A DNA stretch of 64,000 nucleotides from Clostridium moniliforme (GCF_017873235.1 NZ_JAGGJZ010000003.1:186001-250000), one strand, 5' to 3'; counted from the first letter of the stretch, positions 7,668-16,921 are shown. Notes: generated by a model from the sequence alone, not told the origin. Numbers and translations: made by a program.

Positions 7668-10600
7668 ATGAGTAATAATACAGAAAAAAGAATTACTGCC
7701 AAAATGGTGCTAGATGATAGTGGATATTCTAGTACATTAAAAGGAATAAATGCAGAATTAAAAAACAATCAATCAGCATTAAGAGCTACTCAATCAGGGC
7801 TTGAAGCATTTGGTAAGACTACAGAAAATGTAAGTAGAGTGCAAGAAAATTTACAAAAACAGATGGATTTGCAAACTAAAAAAGTAGAGTTATATAAGAG
7901 TAGTATAAATAAAGCTAATTCTACTTTGGAAAAAAGTATATCTGAGAGAAGTAAATTAAAGACAGCTATAGAACAAGAACAAGCTAAATTAGATAGCTTA
8001 AAGAGAACTTATGGTGAGAATAATGATGCTGTAAGAAATAGTGAAAAGAAACTTCAAGACTTACAGGAACAATATGATAAGACTGATAGAAGTATAGAAA
8101 ATAATGCTAAAAGGATACAAAACTATGAAACTAATTTAAATAAAGCACAGGATCAAGTTAATAAAACTAAAAGTTCAATAGATAAATTTAATAAATCTTT
8201 AGAAAATGTAGATGGATTTAAAAGCACTAAAAAGAGATTAGAAGAAACAAGTGAAAGGTTTACTAAGTTTGGAGAAAAAGCTGAAGGACTTGGAAATAAA
8301 TTAACTTTTGGAGTTACAATGCCAATTGGTATGGCAACAGCTGCAAGTTTTAAATTAGCAAGTGATTTAAATGAAAATGTAAATAAGACTGATGTTGTAT
8401 TTAAAAATAATGCAGATACAGTTAAAAGTTGGAGTAAAACTTCATTACAATCTATGGGGATGTGTCAATCTAGTGCTTTAGAAATGGCTAGTAAATTTGG
8501 AGATATGTCAGTATCAATGGGATTAAATGCTAAACAAACTGTTAAATATTCTGAAGGATTAACTCAGTTAGCAGCAGATATGGCTTCATTTAAAAACATA
8601 AGTATTGAAAGAGCAGATGAAGCATTAACAGGAGTATATACAGGTGAAACAGAAGCTTTAAAAAGTCTTGGTATAGTAATGACACAAACTAATTTACAAC
8701 GTTTTGCAGAAAGTAAAGGCATCCATAAAAAGATACAAGATATGAGCCAGGCAGAACAAGTCCAACTTAGATATAACTATGTAATGAGTGTAACCAAAGA
8801 TGCACAAGGTGATTTTGCAAGAACATCAGATCAGGCAGCTAATGCTGGTAGAACTTTTAAAGAATCTACAAAAGAGTTAGGAGCAACAATAGGTACAGAT
8901 TTATTACCTAAATTTACACCTTACATAAATCAAGCAAATGAAATTATAAAATCTTTAGCTGGAATGGATCAAGGAACTAGGGATTTAATAATAAAAACTG
9001 GTATGGCTGCTATGGCAGTCGGTCCCGTTGTTAGTGGAGTAGGTAAATTGTCTAAGGGTATAGGTGGAATTATAAAAGTTGGAAGTAAAGCGGGAGAAGT
9101 TCTAGGGTTATTTAGTACAGCTAGTAAAGTAGCAGGTATAGCAGCAGAAGTAACAACAGTAGCAGCTGGAGGATTAGGAGCTTCTTTAGCAGGAATTGCT
9201 TTGCCAGTTGTTGGAGTAGTTGCAGGGCTTGGAGCAGTTGGATTTGCAGCTTACAAAGCAAGTGAAAAATTAAACGAAAGTGCTACACCAGCAGTAGATC
9301 TATTTGCAGATAAAACAGTTGATGCTACAAAAAGAATAAAAAATGGAAATCAAGAAGTCCAGGCTGTTGTAGGAAGAACAACTGTTAAAATAAGTGAAGC
9401 AACTAAAAAGGCTGTAAAATCTTATTTAGATTTAGATAAAAAAGCTAGTAATTCACTTATGGATTTGAGAATGAATTCTGATAAGTTTACTAAAGATGCT
9501 AAGAATAAGATAATTAAAAACTTTACTGATATGAGTAAAAGAACTAGCAAATTAAGTAAAGAACAAAGGCAAAAAATGACACTTGATTTTAAGAAACTTG
9601 TTAGTGATACTGGTAATTTAAGTAAGAAAAATAAAGCTGAGATTATAAAGCAATATACAGCAATGGTTAATGGAACTAAGAAATTAAGTAAGAAACAAAA
9701 ACTTCAACTTATAAAAGATTTTACTGATACTTTAAATAAGAGTACAGCTATTACCAAACAACAATCTAAGGCTTTACAAAAGCTTTATAAAGATATGGGA
9801 GATAAAATAAAACTTGGAATTAAGAAAAAACAAAGTGAACAACTTAAAGATTTACAAGATTATTTTGGAAAAAGCAATGCTTTAACAGTTAAAGAAGAAG
9901 CAGATATATTAAAGAAAACTAAGGATAGTTGGGATAAAAAGCGAGATACTGTAGATAAAATGCAAGAAAAGATAAATAAGATTATATCTAAAGCATCAGA
10001 AGAACATAGGCAAATAACAGATAAAGAAGCTAAAGAAATTGGTGATATTCAAAAGAAAATGAAAGAAAGTGCAATAAAAACTTTAAGTGATAATGAAGTT
10101 CAATCTAAAGTTATACTTGAAAGAATGAAAAGCTATGATGGCAATATAACAGCTCAACAAGCAAGTGAACATATTAAAGAACTTAATAGGCTTAGAGATG
10201 GTTCTGTTAAGGCAGCAAATGATGAATACAACAAAAGAATAGCAGAAGTTATACGAATGAGAGATGAAAGTAAAACAATAACTGCAGATCAAGCTGAAAA
10301 ACTAATTAAAGAAGCTGAAAAACAAAGAGATGGAACAATTAAAGCAGCAGAAGCAACAAGAAAAGAATCTGTTGATAAAATTTTAAGCATGAATAAAGAT
10401 ATAGGACAAGATGTTGATACCACAACTGGGAACGTATTGAGTGCATGGCAAAAGTTTGCTAATTGGTGGGATAAATGGTTTCCACAGCCTAAAACACTTT
10501 CAGTGGAAGAAACAGGTAATTCTCCTAATATGTTTGCTAGAAGGCAATATGGGCATAACTGGACTGGTAACTCTTGGTTTAAAGGTGGATATACTACCCT

Positions 10601-10910
10601 TCATGAAAGAGGATATGAATTATATGATTTACCAGAAGGTACAAGAATATATAATCATGATTCCAGTGAAGCTATGGTAAAAGCTACTGCAGAAAAGACT
10701 GCTGAAATTGTTGCAGAAAATATATTGAATGGAATAAATTTAAACATTCCTAATAATAATATACCAAACATAACTATAAAATCAGATTTACATATAGGAA
10801 ATTTAAATGAAGGTAAGAAAGAAGATTTAGAAAGAATGTTAGATAAAAGAGATAAAGAAGTAATAAATAAAGTAATAAAAGTTATTACAGAAAATATGAG
10901 TGTTAGATAA
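7668..10910 (+). CDS. Tail tape measure protein
   Basis: 1080 residues. Long coiled-coil N-terminus (about 20-200), a hydrophobic Gly/Ala-rich segment near residues 450-540 that fits the membrane-active part, then repetitive Lys-rich helices, and a C-terminal region with ARRQYGHNWTGNSWFKGG followed by an ERGYELYDLP motif, typical of tape measures. It sets tail length and helps DNA ejection. GGGGGTAAATA precedes ATG 7668. A terminator follows at once, marking the end of this transcription block. Confidence 0.93.
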   Translation: MSNNTEKRITAKMVLDDSGYSSTLKGINAELKNNQSALRATQSGLEAFGKTTENVSRVQENLQKQMDLQTKKVELYKSSINKANSTLEKSISERSKLKTAIEQEQAKLDSLKRTYGENNDAVRNSEKKLQDLQEQYDKTDRSIENNAKRIQNYETNLNKAQDQVNKTKSSIDKFNKSLENVDGFKSTKKRLEETSERFTKFGEKAEGLGNKLTFGVTMPIGMATAASFKLASDLNENVNKTDVVFKNNADTVKSWSKTSLQSMGMCQSSALEMASKFGDMSVSMGLNAKQTVKYSEGLTQLAADMASFKNISIERADEALTGVYTGETEALKSLGIVMTQTNLQRFAESKGIHKKIQDMSQAEQVQLRYNYVMSVTKDAQGDFARTSDQAANAGRTFKESTKELGATIGTDLLPKFTPYINQANEIIKSLAGMDQGTRDLIIKTGMAAMAVGPVVSGVGKLSKGIGGIIKVGSKAGEVLGLFSTASKVAGIAAEVTTVAAGGLGASLAGIALPVVGVVAGLGAVGFAAYKASEKLNESATPAVDLFADKTVDATKRIKNGNQEVQAVVGRTTVKISEATKKAVKSYLDLDKKASNSLMDLRMNSDKFTKDAKNKIIKNFTDMSKRTSKLSKEQRQKMTLDFKKLVSDTGNLSKKNKAEIIKQYTAMVNGTKKLSKKQKLQLIKDFTDTLNKSTAITKQQSKALQKLYKDMGDKIKLGIKKKQSEQLKDLQDYFGKSNALTVKEEADILKKTKDSWDKKRDTVDKMQEKINKIISKASEEHRQITDKEAKEIGDIQKKMKESAIKTLSDNEVQSKVILERMKSYDGNITAQQASEHIKELNRLRDGSVKAANDEYNKRIAEVIRMRDESKTITADQAEKLIKEAEKQRDGTIKAAEATRKESVDKILSMNKDIGQDVDTTTGNVLSAWQKFANWWDKWFPQPKTLSVEETGNSPNMFARRQYGHNWTGNSWFKGGYTTLHERGYELYDLPEGTRIYNHDSSEAMVKATAEKTAEIVAENILNGINLNIPNNNIPNITIKSDLHIGNLNEGKKEDLERMLDKRDKEVINKVIKVITENMSVR

Positions 10911-10943
10911 AAGGTTAGGAATAAAATCCTAGCCTTATTTTTT
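10911..10943 (+). terminator. Intrinsic terminator after the tape measure gene
   Basis: AAGGTTAGGA pairs with TCCTAGCCTT (one G-T pair) around a six-base loop, then ATTTTTT. It starts right after the tape measure stop codon. In a complete phage the distal tail genes normally follow without such a stop, so it may have come with the HNH-like gene or with the deletion. Confidence 0.8.
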
Positions 10944-10965
10944 GCATAAGAAAGGAGAAATATAA

Positions 10966-11400
10966 ATGAGTAAAAAACATGGATTAAGATATACAAAATT
11001 ATATGGAGTATGGGGAATGATGAAACAAAGATGCTATAATTGTTGCAACAAGGATTATAAAGACTATGGAGCAAGAGAAATAAGGATATGTGATGAATGG
11101 AAGAATAATGTTAAAATATTTTATAATTGGGCAATTAATAATGGATATGAAGAAGGGTTAACATTAGATAGAATAAATCCAAATGGAAATTATGAGCCTA
11201 ACAACTGTAGATGGATTACTAATGCAGAACAACAAAATAATAAAAGAAATACTATTCATGTATTATATAAAGATAAATTATTAACATTAACTGAATTAAG
11301 TAACATTACTAATATAAAAAGAGAAACTTTAGAAATGAGATATATAAGAGGGGATAGAGGAGAAAGATTAATAAGACCAGTTAGAAAAAGATGTGCTTAA
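10966..11400 (+). CDS. HNH-like homing-endonuclease-related phage protein
   Basis: 144 residues. The core TLDRINPNGNYEPNNCRW followed by IT and a poly-Asn stretch is the pattern seen in phage HNH/AP2-associated free-standing endonucleases (typically LDRIDNNGNYEPSNCRWAT). The N-terminus, with YGVWGMMKQRCYNCCNKDY, fits the same group. Such genes are selfish insertions in phage late regions and often lie at the edge of rearrangements. AAAGGAGAAA precedes the ATG. I cannot confirm an intact catalytic histidine. Confidence 0.65.
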   Translation: MSKKHGLRYTKLYGVWGMMKQRCYNCCNKDYKDYGAREIRICDEWKNNVKIFYNWAINNGYEEGLTLDRINPNGNYEPNNCRWITNAEQQNNKRNTIHVLYKDKLLTLTELSNITNIKRETLEMRYIRGDRGERLIRPVRKRCA

Positions 11401-11973
11401 AGTATTGAAGAAATAAATTTATAAGTATATAATAATGTTAATAAATAATAGTAATCTATGTTAATAAAGATAGAGTTTTTTTATAGTATAGAATATAGGC
11501 AAAAGATACTTAAATAGGGAGTTTGTAGTGTTTTGAACAATAACAATTCTCTACTAATAGTGAATTTATAGCAATTATTGCAGACAAGCTTCGTCTTAAA
11601 AATAAAGTTTCATAAATGGCTTGGTTGAGGGAAAGTTGATTTTATTTGTACCAATAAATAATTGAAAACACTCAAAAATTATTATATAAATGCAACTAAA
11701 TAATATTTAAAAGATTAAAAAATACCTTCTATTTATTGAGTTTATAAACTTGATAGATAGGAGGTATTTTTTTATGCCATTAATTAAGAGTAAAAGATGT
11801 TATGCTGATATATTCAAGATTTTATAGACCATTGTACATTAAAAGGATTATTAAAGTAAATGATAGATACTAATATTTATAAATTCACTTTTTTGACTTT
11901 CTTGTAAATGTTTTCTTATTTATTTATAATTAAATTATACTTTATATAAAAATAATAAGGAGTTGAATAATAT
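11401..11973. other. Gene-poor junction between prophage 1 and chromosome
   Basis: 573 bases with no supported gene. Apart from the hairpin at 11718-11771 I see only short open stretches, for instance an ATG frame of 17 codons right after the hairpin. The sequence looks like decayed junction DNA where the prophage right end was lost; no convincing attachment-site repeat was found. Confidence 0.5.
11718..11771. terminator. Long imperfect hairpin, bidirectional terminator candidate
   Basis: Two 26-base arms (11718-11743 and 11746-11771) are complementary with a few G-T-type differences, meeting at an AT dinucleotide. The ends are A-rich on the left and T-rich on the right, so it could terminate transcription both ways, insulating core genes from the prophage. 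Confidence 0.65.
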
Positions 11974-12507
11974 ATGAAAGTAAGTAAAAAGAAAAAAATT
12001 ATAATAGGAATAATTGCAGTTATTATAATTTTTATAGCATTTTCAGTTATTAAACATATTATATTTTTTAAACAGGATAGTATAAAATATTTAGAAAATT
12101 ATAAGACAACGCATGATTATGAACAAACTGTACAAGAATTAAATAATTTATATACAGGGAAAGATCAAAATGAAAAACAAGAAGTGTATAATATTATTTT
12201 TAAAGATGAAATAGAACAAGCTAAGGCTAAACAAAAAATAGCTATTTCAGATTTAAAGATAATAAAAGATCCTTATAAAAACCAAGCAGAGTTTAAAATT
12301 GATAATCCAACCGATCAAGAAATTTTTTATATAGAATTAAATATAAATTATCTTGATAAAAATAAAAAAGTAATAAGTTCTGATTATACAAATGCTATGA
12401 GTATAGCACCACATAGTAAAAGGTTAAAGCAAGTATATCTTAATCCACCAGAAGGAACTAAGGGCATATCTGTAGAAATTACAAAAGTTAAATTTGAAAA
12501 TTATTAG
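11974..12507 (+). CDS. Membrane-anchored FxLYD-like protein of unknown function
   Basis: 177 residues. A basic start KKKKIIIGIIAVIIIFIAF gives one N-terminal membrane anchor, so the rest is probably outside the cell. A helical middle part leads to a C-terminal beta domain (about residues 85-177) with NPTDQEIFYIELNINYLDKN, resembling FxLYD/immunoglobulin-like lipoprotein domains. AAGGAG precedes ATG 11974 by nine bases. It stands alone between AT-rich spacers, so it is its own transcription unit. Function unknown. Confidence 0.6.
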   Translation: MKVSKKKKIIIGIIAVIIIFIAFSVIKHIIFFKQDSIKYLENYKTTHDYEQTVQELNNLYTGKDQNEKQEVYNIIFKDEIEQAKAKQKIAISDLKIIKDPYKNQAEFKIDNPTDQEIFYIELNINYLDKNKKVISSDYTNAMSIAPHSKRLKQVYLNPPEGTKGISVEITKVKFENY

Positions 12508-12686
12508 TATAATTTTTATTTAAAGGTCTCCATCTTATTTTGCTTTCCTTCAAGGTGGAATATTTTGCTACCAACTTCCAAGTTTTTAGAATTTAATATT
12601 TTTAATTTATTTACTGGGTATCTGTAAATATTTTATAAAATTTATGTAATTGTTTTCTTAGGGTGGAAGTATATGAGATGATATAG

Positions 12687-12892
12687 GTGATAACTAGAGA
12701 AGAATTATTAAAACAAGACACGATGAATTAATTAAAGTCTCAGAAAATGATATGGATAATTAATTAAAGAAAATTAGACAGGGTGAAATTCAAAACAATA
12801 TTGCAAAAATTTCAATACATGATGAATATACAGACTATATTTTACAATAAGTAATTGATAAATATAAAAATAAATGTGAAATCATACTTTAG
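12687..12892 (+). pseudogene. Broken small gene (frameshift plus two in-frame stops)
   Basis: A GTG after AGGTG opens a short frame (VITREELLKQ), and after one frameshift near 12715 a single frame continues to TAG 12890-12892 with coherent coding-like sequence (HDELIKVSENDMDN, KKIRQGEIQNNIAKIS, VIDKYKNKCEI) interrupted by TAA twice. This looks like a decayed gene for a small helical protein. I do not recognise the family. Confidence 0.5.
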
Positions 12893-12924
12893 GACTTTGC
12901 ATATAAATTTAAAAGATGTACTAT

Positions 12925-12958
12925 AAGATACTTAGATTAATTTCTAGGTATCTTTTTT
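12925..12958 (+). terminator. Intrinsic terminator
   Basis: AAGATACTTAGA pairs with TCTAGGTATCTT (one G-T pair) around TTAATT, followed by four more T residues. It lies about 30 bases after the broken gene and was probably its terminator. Confidence 0.75.
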
Positions 12959-13139
12959 CAACTCAATGACAGTAGTAAAATTTTAAGTTCAATTCATTTA
13001 CATTATGATATTCAATTTTCAATTTATTTTATTTTGTTTTAGTTTGCTAAAGTTTAAAATTGAAATTTTATTAAATATTATATAATTATTTATATAAATA
13101 TATAGTTACAATTCATTACTTAATAGGTAAACAATTGAA

Positions 13140-13174
13140 TTATATTTAAACATTTGTGTTATATTTAAACATTT
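13140..13174. repeat. Direct repeat pair upstream of a small gene
   Basis: TTATATTTAAACATTT occurs twice, at 13140-13155 and 13159-13174, with a period of 19 bases (near two helical turns). It lies about 75 bases before the gene at 13247 and could be a regulator binding site; AT richness makes chance repeats more likely. Confidence 0.4.
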
Positions 13175-13246
13175 TGTTATACCACTTGAATTTAAATAAA
13201 TGTTTTTTTAATATAAAAATATAAAGGTATTTGGGAGGTAAACTTA

Positions 13247-13546
13247 ATGAAGGTATCATTTCTTGACGAGAGTGGTAAAAAAACTTTTTTAGAAAAAGAT
13301 TCAAAGGAGCTAGCAGATATTTTAAATTTAATAACAAGAGAAGGTATGGAACTTAAACTAGATTTTGGTAAAGATTGTTTTATACATGGATATGTTGTTA
13401 AAACAATGTATAATTATAATGAAGAAAAAAAAGAAGATATATTAAAAATATATATATCTGAAAGTTATAATAATATTAAATTAAATATAAATAAAGCAAT
13501 AAAAGAGATTAACGAAAATATAGAGTATATAAAAGATTATATTTAA
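13247..13546 (+). CDS. Hypothetical 99-residue protein
   Basis: Preceded by GGGAGGTAA with good spacing and followed directly by a strong terminator, so it is a real monocistronic gene. The predicted order is short strands (KVSFLDESGKKTFLEKD), a helix, further strands (LKLDFGKDCFIHGYVVK) and a C-terminal helix rich in Asn, Ile and Lys. No signal peptide or membrane segment is visible. I do not recognise the family. Codon use resembles its AT-rich neighbours. Confidence 0.6.
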   Translation: MKVSFLDESGKKTFLEKDSKELADILNLITREGMELKLDFGKDCFIHGYVVKTMYNYNEEKKEDILKIYISESYNNIKLNINKAIKEINENIEYIKDYI

Positions 13547-13550
13547 AAAA

Positions 13551-13577
13551 GGATGTATTTTAAGATACATCCTTTTT
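13551..13577 (+). terminator. Intrinsic terminator
   Basis: GGATGTAT pairs perfectly with ATACATCC around TTTAAG, flanked by A and T runs. Ends the 13247-13546 transcript. Confidence 0.85.
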
Positions 13578-13873
13578 TAAATATAATTGATAAAAGTTTA
13601 TCATTGTGTTGAAAAAAAATACATATATTCCTACAATAGTATTAAATTTATGTTATTTTATAAAATTTATTAAGCAAAAGTTTAAATTTTATATTAACAA
13701 ATTATGAATAAAAATTTTAAATAAAATAAAACTTATCATATATAAACATAGATAAAATTCTTTTTAATAGCGATAATTAAAAAAGAATATTAAAATTATT
13801 AAAAAGTATATGATCTATATATAGACTTAAGGTTTAATAATAGAATAGTTAAAACTTTACCAATATTTTATGA

Positions 13874-13915
13874 ATTAGTTATATGTAGTATAATAACAAA
13901 TGTAATATAACTAAT
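13874..13915 (+). promoter_or_regulatory. Perfect inverted repeat around a -10 box (operator/promoter)
   Basis: ATTAGTTATAT (13874-13884) and ATATAACTAAT (13905-13915) are perfect 11-base inverted arms with a 20-base spacer. The spacer contains TATAAT at 13889-13894, a consensus -10 box. The gene starting at 13939 lies 45 bases downstream. A dimeric repressor binding both arms would block this promoter. No good -35 is visible. Confidence 0.55.
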
Positions 13916-13938
13916 GATAGGGAGATGTATTTAAAGAT

Positions 13939-14151
13939 ATGAATACTTTAAATATGGGTTTAAATAAGAATTATAATCAAAATATACTTTGTGAAAAAAA
14001 TGGAATATATGAAAATAAAGATGAAGAATATGATGAGTTTGCAAAAAGTATATTGTATTATTATGGAGATAAAGATAGTAACTTAGATACAAATAAAGAT
14101 GAAGAATATGATGAATTTGCAAAAAGTATACTATATTATTATGATAATTAA
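13939..14151 (+). CDS. Small acidic protein with an internal tandem repeat
   Basis: 70 residues. A unit beginning NKDEEYDEFAKSILYYY occurs twice, 26 codons apart. The DNA copies (14014-14065 and 14092-14143) differ at few positions, so the duplication is recent or under selection. The protein is acidic and Tyr-rich with no membrane segment. GGGAG lies 14-18 bases before ATG 13939, rather far, so the true start could be ATG 13952. It has its own operator-like promoter and terminator. Function unknown. Confidence 0.55.
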   Translation: MNTLNMGLNKNYNQNILCEKNGIYENKDEEYDEFAKSILYYYGDKDSNLDTNKDEEYDEFAKSILYYYDN

Positions 14152-14190
14152 TAATAGATTTATAAGCTATTTAGAACTAATTTTTAATAA

Positions 14191-14236
14191 AAAAACACTT
14201 ACCATTTATAATAATTTATATGGTAAGTGTTTTTTA
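14191..14236 (+). terminator. Intrinsic terminator
   Basis: ACACTTACCAT pairs with ATGGTAAGTGT, with A residues before and a T tract after, about 40 bases beyond the 13939-14151 gene. Confidence 0.8.
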
Positions 14237-14441
14237 TTTTATTTATACGAATGCATAATTTTAATATATAATATAAGAAAATATACTTTTATATAAAATA
14301 CTCTTAAATGATTATTAATAATTAAAATAAAAATAAAATATATAATTAAAAATACTTAATAATAAATTAATCTTTTGTTAAGGATTTCTAATTATAATAT
14401 ACTATAAAGTATTTATTATAATTAGAAATGGAGATACAAAA

Positions 14442-15524
14442 ATGAAAGTAAAAAAATTAGCTGGAATAATAGCATTATCAGGAATAATAACTATTAGTAG
14501 TTCTATGATTGCCTTTGCAGATCAATTTAATGTTGTAACATTAGGAGCTAACTTAACAGAGCAACAAAAAGAAAGTATGCTTAAATATTTCAATGCTAAA
14601 GAAGGAACATATCAATTATTAACTATAAATAATAAAGAAGAAAGAGAAGCTCTTAAAGGAATAGCAACTCCAGCAGAAATTGGAAATAAAACTATATCCT
14701 GTGCATATGTACAACCAACAAAGGCTGGATCTGGAATAAATGTTAAAACTGCAAATTTAACATGGGTTACAGCTTCAATGATTTCAAATACATTAGTTAC
14801 TGCTGGTATAAATGATGCAAATGTAATAGCTGCTGCCCCATTTCAAGTTTCAGGAACAGGTGCACTTACAGGAATATTAAAGGGTTTTGAAGATTCAACT
14901 GGTAAAAAATTAAATTCTGAAAAAAAAGAATTAGCTAATAAAGAATTAGTTACAACAGGGAATATAGCAAAAGATTCAAATATAGGTAAAAATAAAGCTG
15001 CTGCTGTTGTTAATGATGTAAAAACAGAAGTTATAAAAGATAAAGCTAAAACTCCAGAAGCAGTAAACAATATAATAAATAATGTAACAAATAATTATAA
15101 TATTAAGCTTACACCAGAACAAGAAAAGGAATTAAAAAATTTAATGGTAGATATAGGTAAGCAAGATTATAATTATGATGACGTTAAAAAAACATTAAAT
15201 GAAGTAGGAAATAATATTCAAGAAATATTGAAAAAGTCAGGAGAAACTGTTAAAGATTCAGGCTTTTTCCAAAATTTATGGGAAAATATAAAAAATTTAT
15301 TTAGTGAAAACAAAGGTAATGAAACCTCAAGTAATGATATAATAAATCAAACTAATGATAAAGCATTAGGAAATAATACAGTTGTTACTGGAACTAATGA
15401 AAATATTGAACAAAATGCCAATGCTAATAATAGCAATAAAAAAACAGATGAAGAAAATCAAGGAGTATTTTCAAGATTTATTAATTGGCTTAAGGGAATT
15501 TTTAATTCAGATAATCAACAATAA
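14442..15524 (+). CDS. Secreted DUF1002 family protein
   Basis: 360 residues. A signal peptide (KKLAGIIALSGIITISSS, cleavage likely after AFA near residue 26) directs export. The next 230 residues match the DUF1002 pattern, including FNVVTLGANLTEQQ near the start, the TWVTASMISNTLVTAGI stretch and AAPFQVSGTGALTGI. The C-terminal 80 residues are Asn-rich and low-complexity, ending FSRFINWLKGIF, a possible amphipathic membrane-binding helix. Function of the family is unknown. ATGGAGATA lies upstream of ATG 14442. Its own promoter region lies in the AT-rich spacer before it. Confidence 0.8.
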   Translation: MKVKKLAGIIALSGIITISSSMIAFADQFNVVTLGANLTEQQKESMLKYFNAKEGTYQLLTINNKEEREALKGIATPAEIGNKTISCAYVQPTKAGSGINVKTANLTWVTASMISNTLVTAGINDANVIAAAPFQVSGTGALTGILKGFEDSTGKKLNSEKKELANKELVTTGNIAKDSNIGKNKAAAVVNDVKTEVIKDKAKTPEAVNNIINNVTNNYNIKLTPEQEKELKNLMVDIGKQDYNYDDVKKTLNEVGNNIQEILKKSGETVKDSGFFQNLWENIKNLFSENKGNETSSNDIINQTNDKALGNNTVVTGTNENIEQNANANNSNKKTDEENQGVFSRFINWLKGIFNSDNQQ

Positions 15525-15620
15525 TTTAAAGCAATTAAATGATTATATTTATTATAATGTACAAATCTTAGAAGAAGTAATACAATTATTATAAATAATA
15601 AATTGTAAAGGAGAAAGTAA

Positions 15621-16139
15621 ATGGATTTAAAAGAAAATATACTAAATGAAGAACTTAAGTATGAAGGAAATTTTCTTAAATTTGTAAGTATAGATGTAGA
15701 ATTACCTGATGGAAATAAAGGGAATAGAGATGTTATAAGACATCCAGGAGCTTCTGCTATATTAGCTTTCTTAGATTCTGAAACAGTTTTACTTGTAGAA
15801 CAGTTTAGGGTAGCTTTAAATAAAGTATTACTTGAGATTCCAGCAGGAAAGCTAGAAAAAGGGGAAGATCCAAAGGTTTGTGCATCTAGGGAATTAGAAG
15901 AAGAAACTGGATATAAATCAGATAATATAGAATATCTAGGAACGATAGCAACAGGTGCAGGATTTACTGATGAGCAAATACGTATATTTAAAGCAACTAA
16001 TCTTTATAAAGGAATTAAGTGTGGAGATGAAGATGAATTTATAGAAGTTAAGCCATACAAAATAAAAGAAATAAAAGAAATGATTAAAGATGGTAGAATT
16101 ATAGATACAAAAACTATATCAGCTTTTATGTATTTGTAA
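15621..16139 (+). CDS. nudF: ADP-ribose pyrophosphatase (Nudix hydrolase)
   Basis: 172 residues. Hydrolyses ADP-ribose to AMP and ribose-5-phosphate, limiting reactive ADP-ribose. The Nudix box is complete: GKLEKGEDPKVCASRELEEE followed by TGY (GX5EX7REUXEEXGU). The PAGKLEKGE segment before it and the LYKGIKCGDEDEFIEV strand after it are typical of the ADP-ribose-specific NudF branch. GGAGAAAG precedes ATG 15621. The placement before spoIIM and xerD is the same as in Bacillus. A terminator follows. Confidence 0.92.
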   Translation: MDLKENILNEELKYEGNFLKFVSIDVELPDGNKGNRDVIRHPGASAILAFLDSETVLLVEQFRVALNKVLLEIPAGKLEKGEDPKVCASRELEEETGYKSDNIEYLGTIATGAGFTDEQIRIFKATNLYKGIKCGDEDEFIEVKPYKIKEIKEMIKDGRIIDTKTISAFMYL

Positions 16140-16160
16140 ATTTAAAAATGAATAATAAAA

Positions 16161-16195
16161 AAGAAGCAATTTTTATAAAAAATTGCTTCTTTTTT
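16161..16195 (+). terminator. Intrinsic terminator after nudF
   Basis: AAGAAGCAATTTTT pairs with AAAAATTGCTTCTT around ATA, then further T residues. Confidence 0.85.
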
Positions 16196-16227
16196 GTTTA
16201 TTTACATATTTACCCTTAGGTTATAAG

Positions 16228-16255
16228 AATAAATTTAAGTTTAATATCATAATAT
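16228..16255 (+). promoter_or_regulatory. Possible sigma-E-type promoter before spoIIM
   Basis: CATAATAT at 16248-16255 resembles the sigma-E -10 element (CATACANT) and AATAAAT at 16228-16234 could act as the -35 with a 13-base spacer. spoIIM is a mother-cell sigma-E gene in Bacillus, which favours the call, but AT-rich sequence makes such matches easy. Confidence 0.35.
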
Positions 16256-16285
16256 TATTTATAACAACTTTAGGAGGATAGAAAG

Positions 16286-16921
16286 ATGAATGTTTTGGCT
16301 AAAAAAGTAAGAGAGACTTTTGAAGGACAAAAGTTATATTATTTATTAGTATTACTATTTTTTTGTGTTGGAATTGTTCTTGGTATTTATGCAGTAAAGT
16401 ACATGAATTCTACAGATAGACAAGACTTAACTAATTATTATACAAGCTTTATAAATAGTATTGGAAAGAAACCAATAGACTATGGAATCTTATTATTAGA
16501 AGTTGTTAAAAAAAATATAATTTTAATATTTCCTATAATGATTTTTAGTTTCACTTTTTTTGGTGCTCCAATAATATTAATAATAGATTTAATTAAGGGA
16601 TTTACAATAGGATATACATTTACATTTTTACTAACTACTTTTAATGGAAAGGGACTATTAATTGCTTTAAGCTCTTTAATACCACAAAATATAATTTATA
16701 TTCCAAGCATTATTGCTCTTAGCATAATAGCCATTAGCATTTCAACTATAAAATTCAAAGAAAAATTTATAAAGAAAACTCATATAAAAAATTTAATATT
16801 TTATAAAGGGGGACTTAATATAATAATAATATTGCTATGTATAATGGTATTAGGAATAGTTGTAGAAACATATATTTCTCCTTTTATTATTAAATTTATA
16901 GTAACTAATTTTTATATGTAA
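16286..16921 (+). CDS. spoIIM: Stage II sporulation protein M
   Basis: 211 residues, the usual SpoIIM length. Five to six hydrophobic segments run from LYYLLVLLFFCVGIVLGIYA to the last IIIILLCIMVLGIVVETYI, with the family-typical VKKNIILIFPIMIFSFTFFG and FIGYTFTFLL-like stretches. With SpoIID and SpoIIP it forms the membrane complex that degrades septal peptidoglycan so the mother cell can engulf the forespore. AGGAGGATAG precedes ATG 16286. Its terminator-bounded upstream side suggests its own promoter. Confidence 0.93.
   Translation: MNVLAKKVRETFEGQKLYYLLVLLFFCVGIVLGIYAVKYMNSTDRQDLTNYYTSFINSIGKKPIDYGILLLEVVKKNIILIFPIMIFSFTFFGAPIILIIDLIKGFTIGYTFTFLLTTFNGKGLLIALSSLIPQNIIYIPSIIALSIIAISISTIKFKEKFIKKTHIKNLIFYKGGLNIIIILLCIMVLGIVVETYISPFIIKFIVTNFYM

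Larger units (their letters stand above)
1..11400 (+). mobile_element. Prophage 1 (HK97-type), right-hand part, probably a remnant
   Basis: The genes follow the standard HK97-type late order: small and large terminase, portal, prohead protease, major capsid, three to four connector genes, tail tube, tail chaperone pair and tape measure, all on the plus strand. After the tape measure and an HNH-like gene nothing phage-like follows: no distal tail, baseplate, receptor-binding, holin or endolysin gene is seen before the core chromosome starts near 14.4 kb. I infer a deletion of the right end. The left end lies outside the window and I could not identify an attachment site on the right, so the right boundary is approximate. 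Confidence 0.85.

Noticed and set aside
12530-12556. Terminator after the 11974 gene (TCCATCTT with AAGGTGGA)
   Set aside because: Long loop and no proper T tract; too weak to list as a feature.
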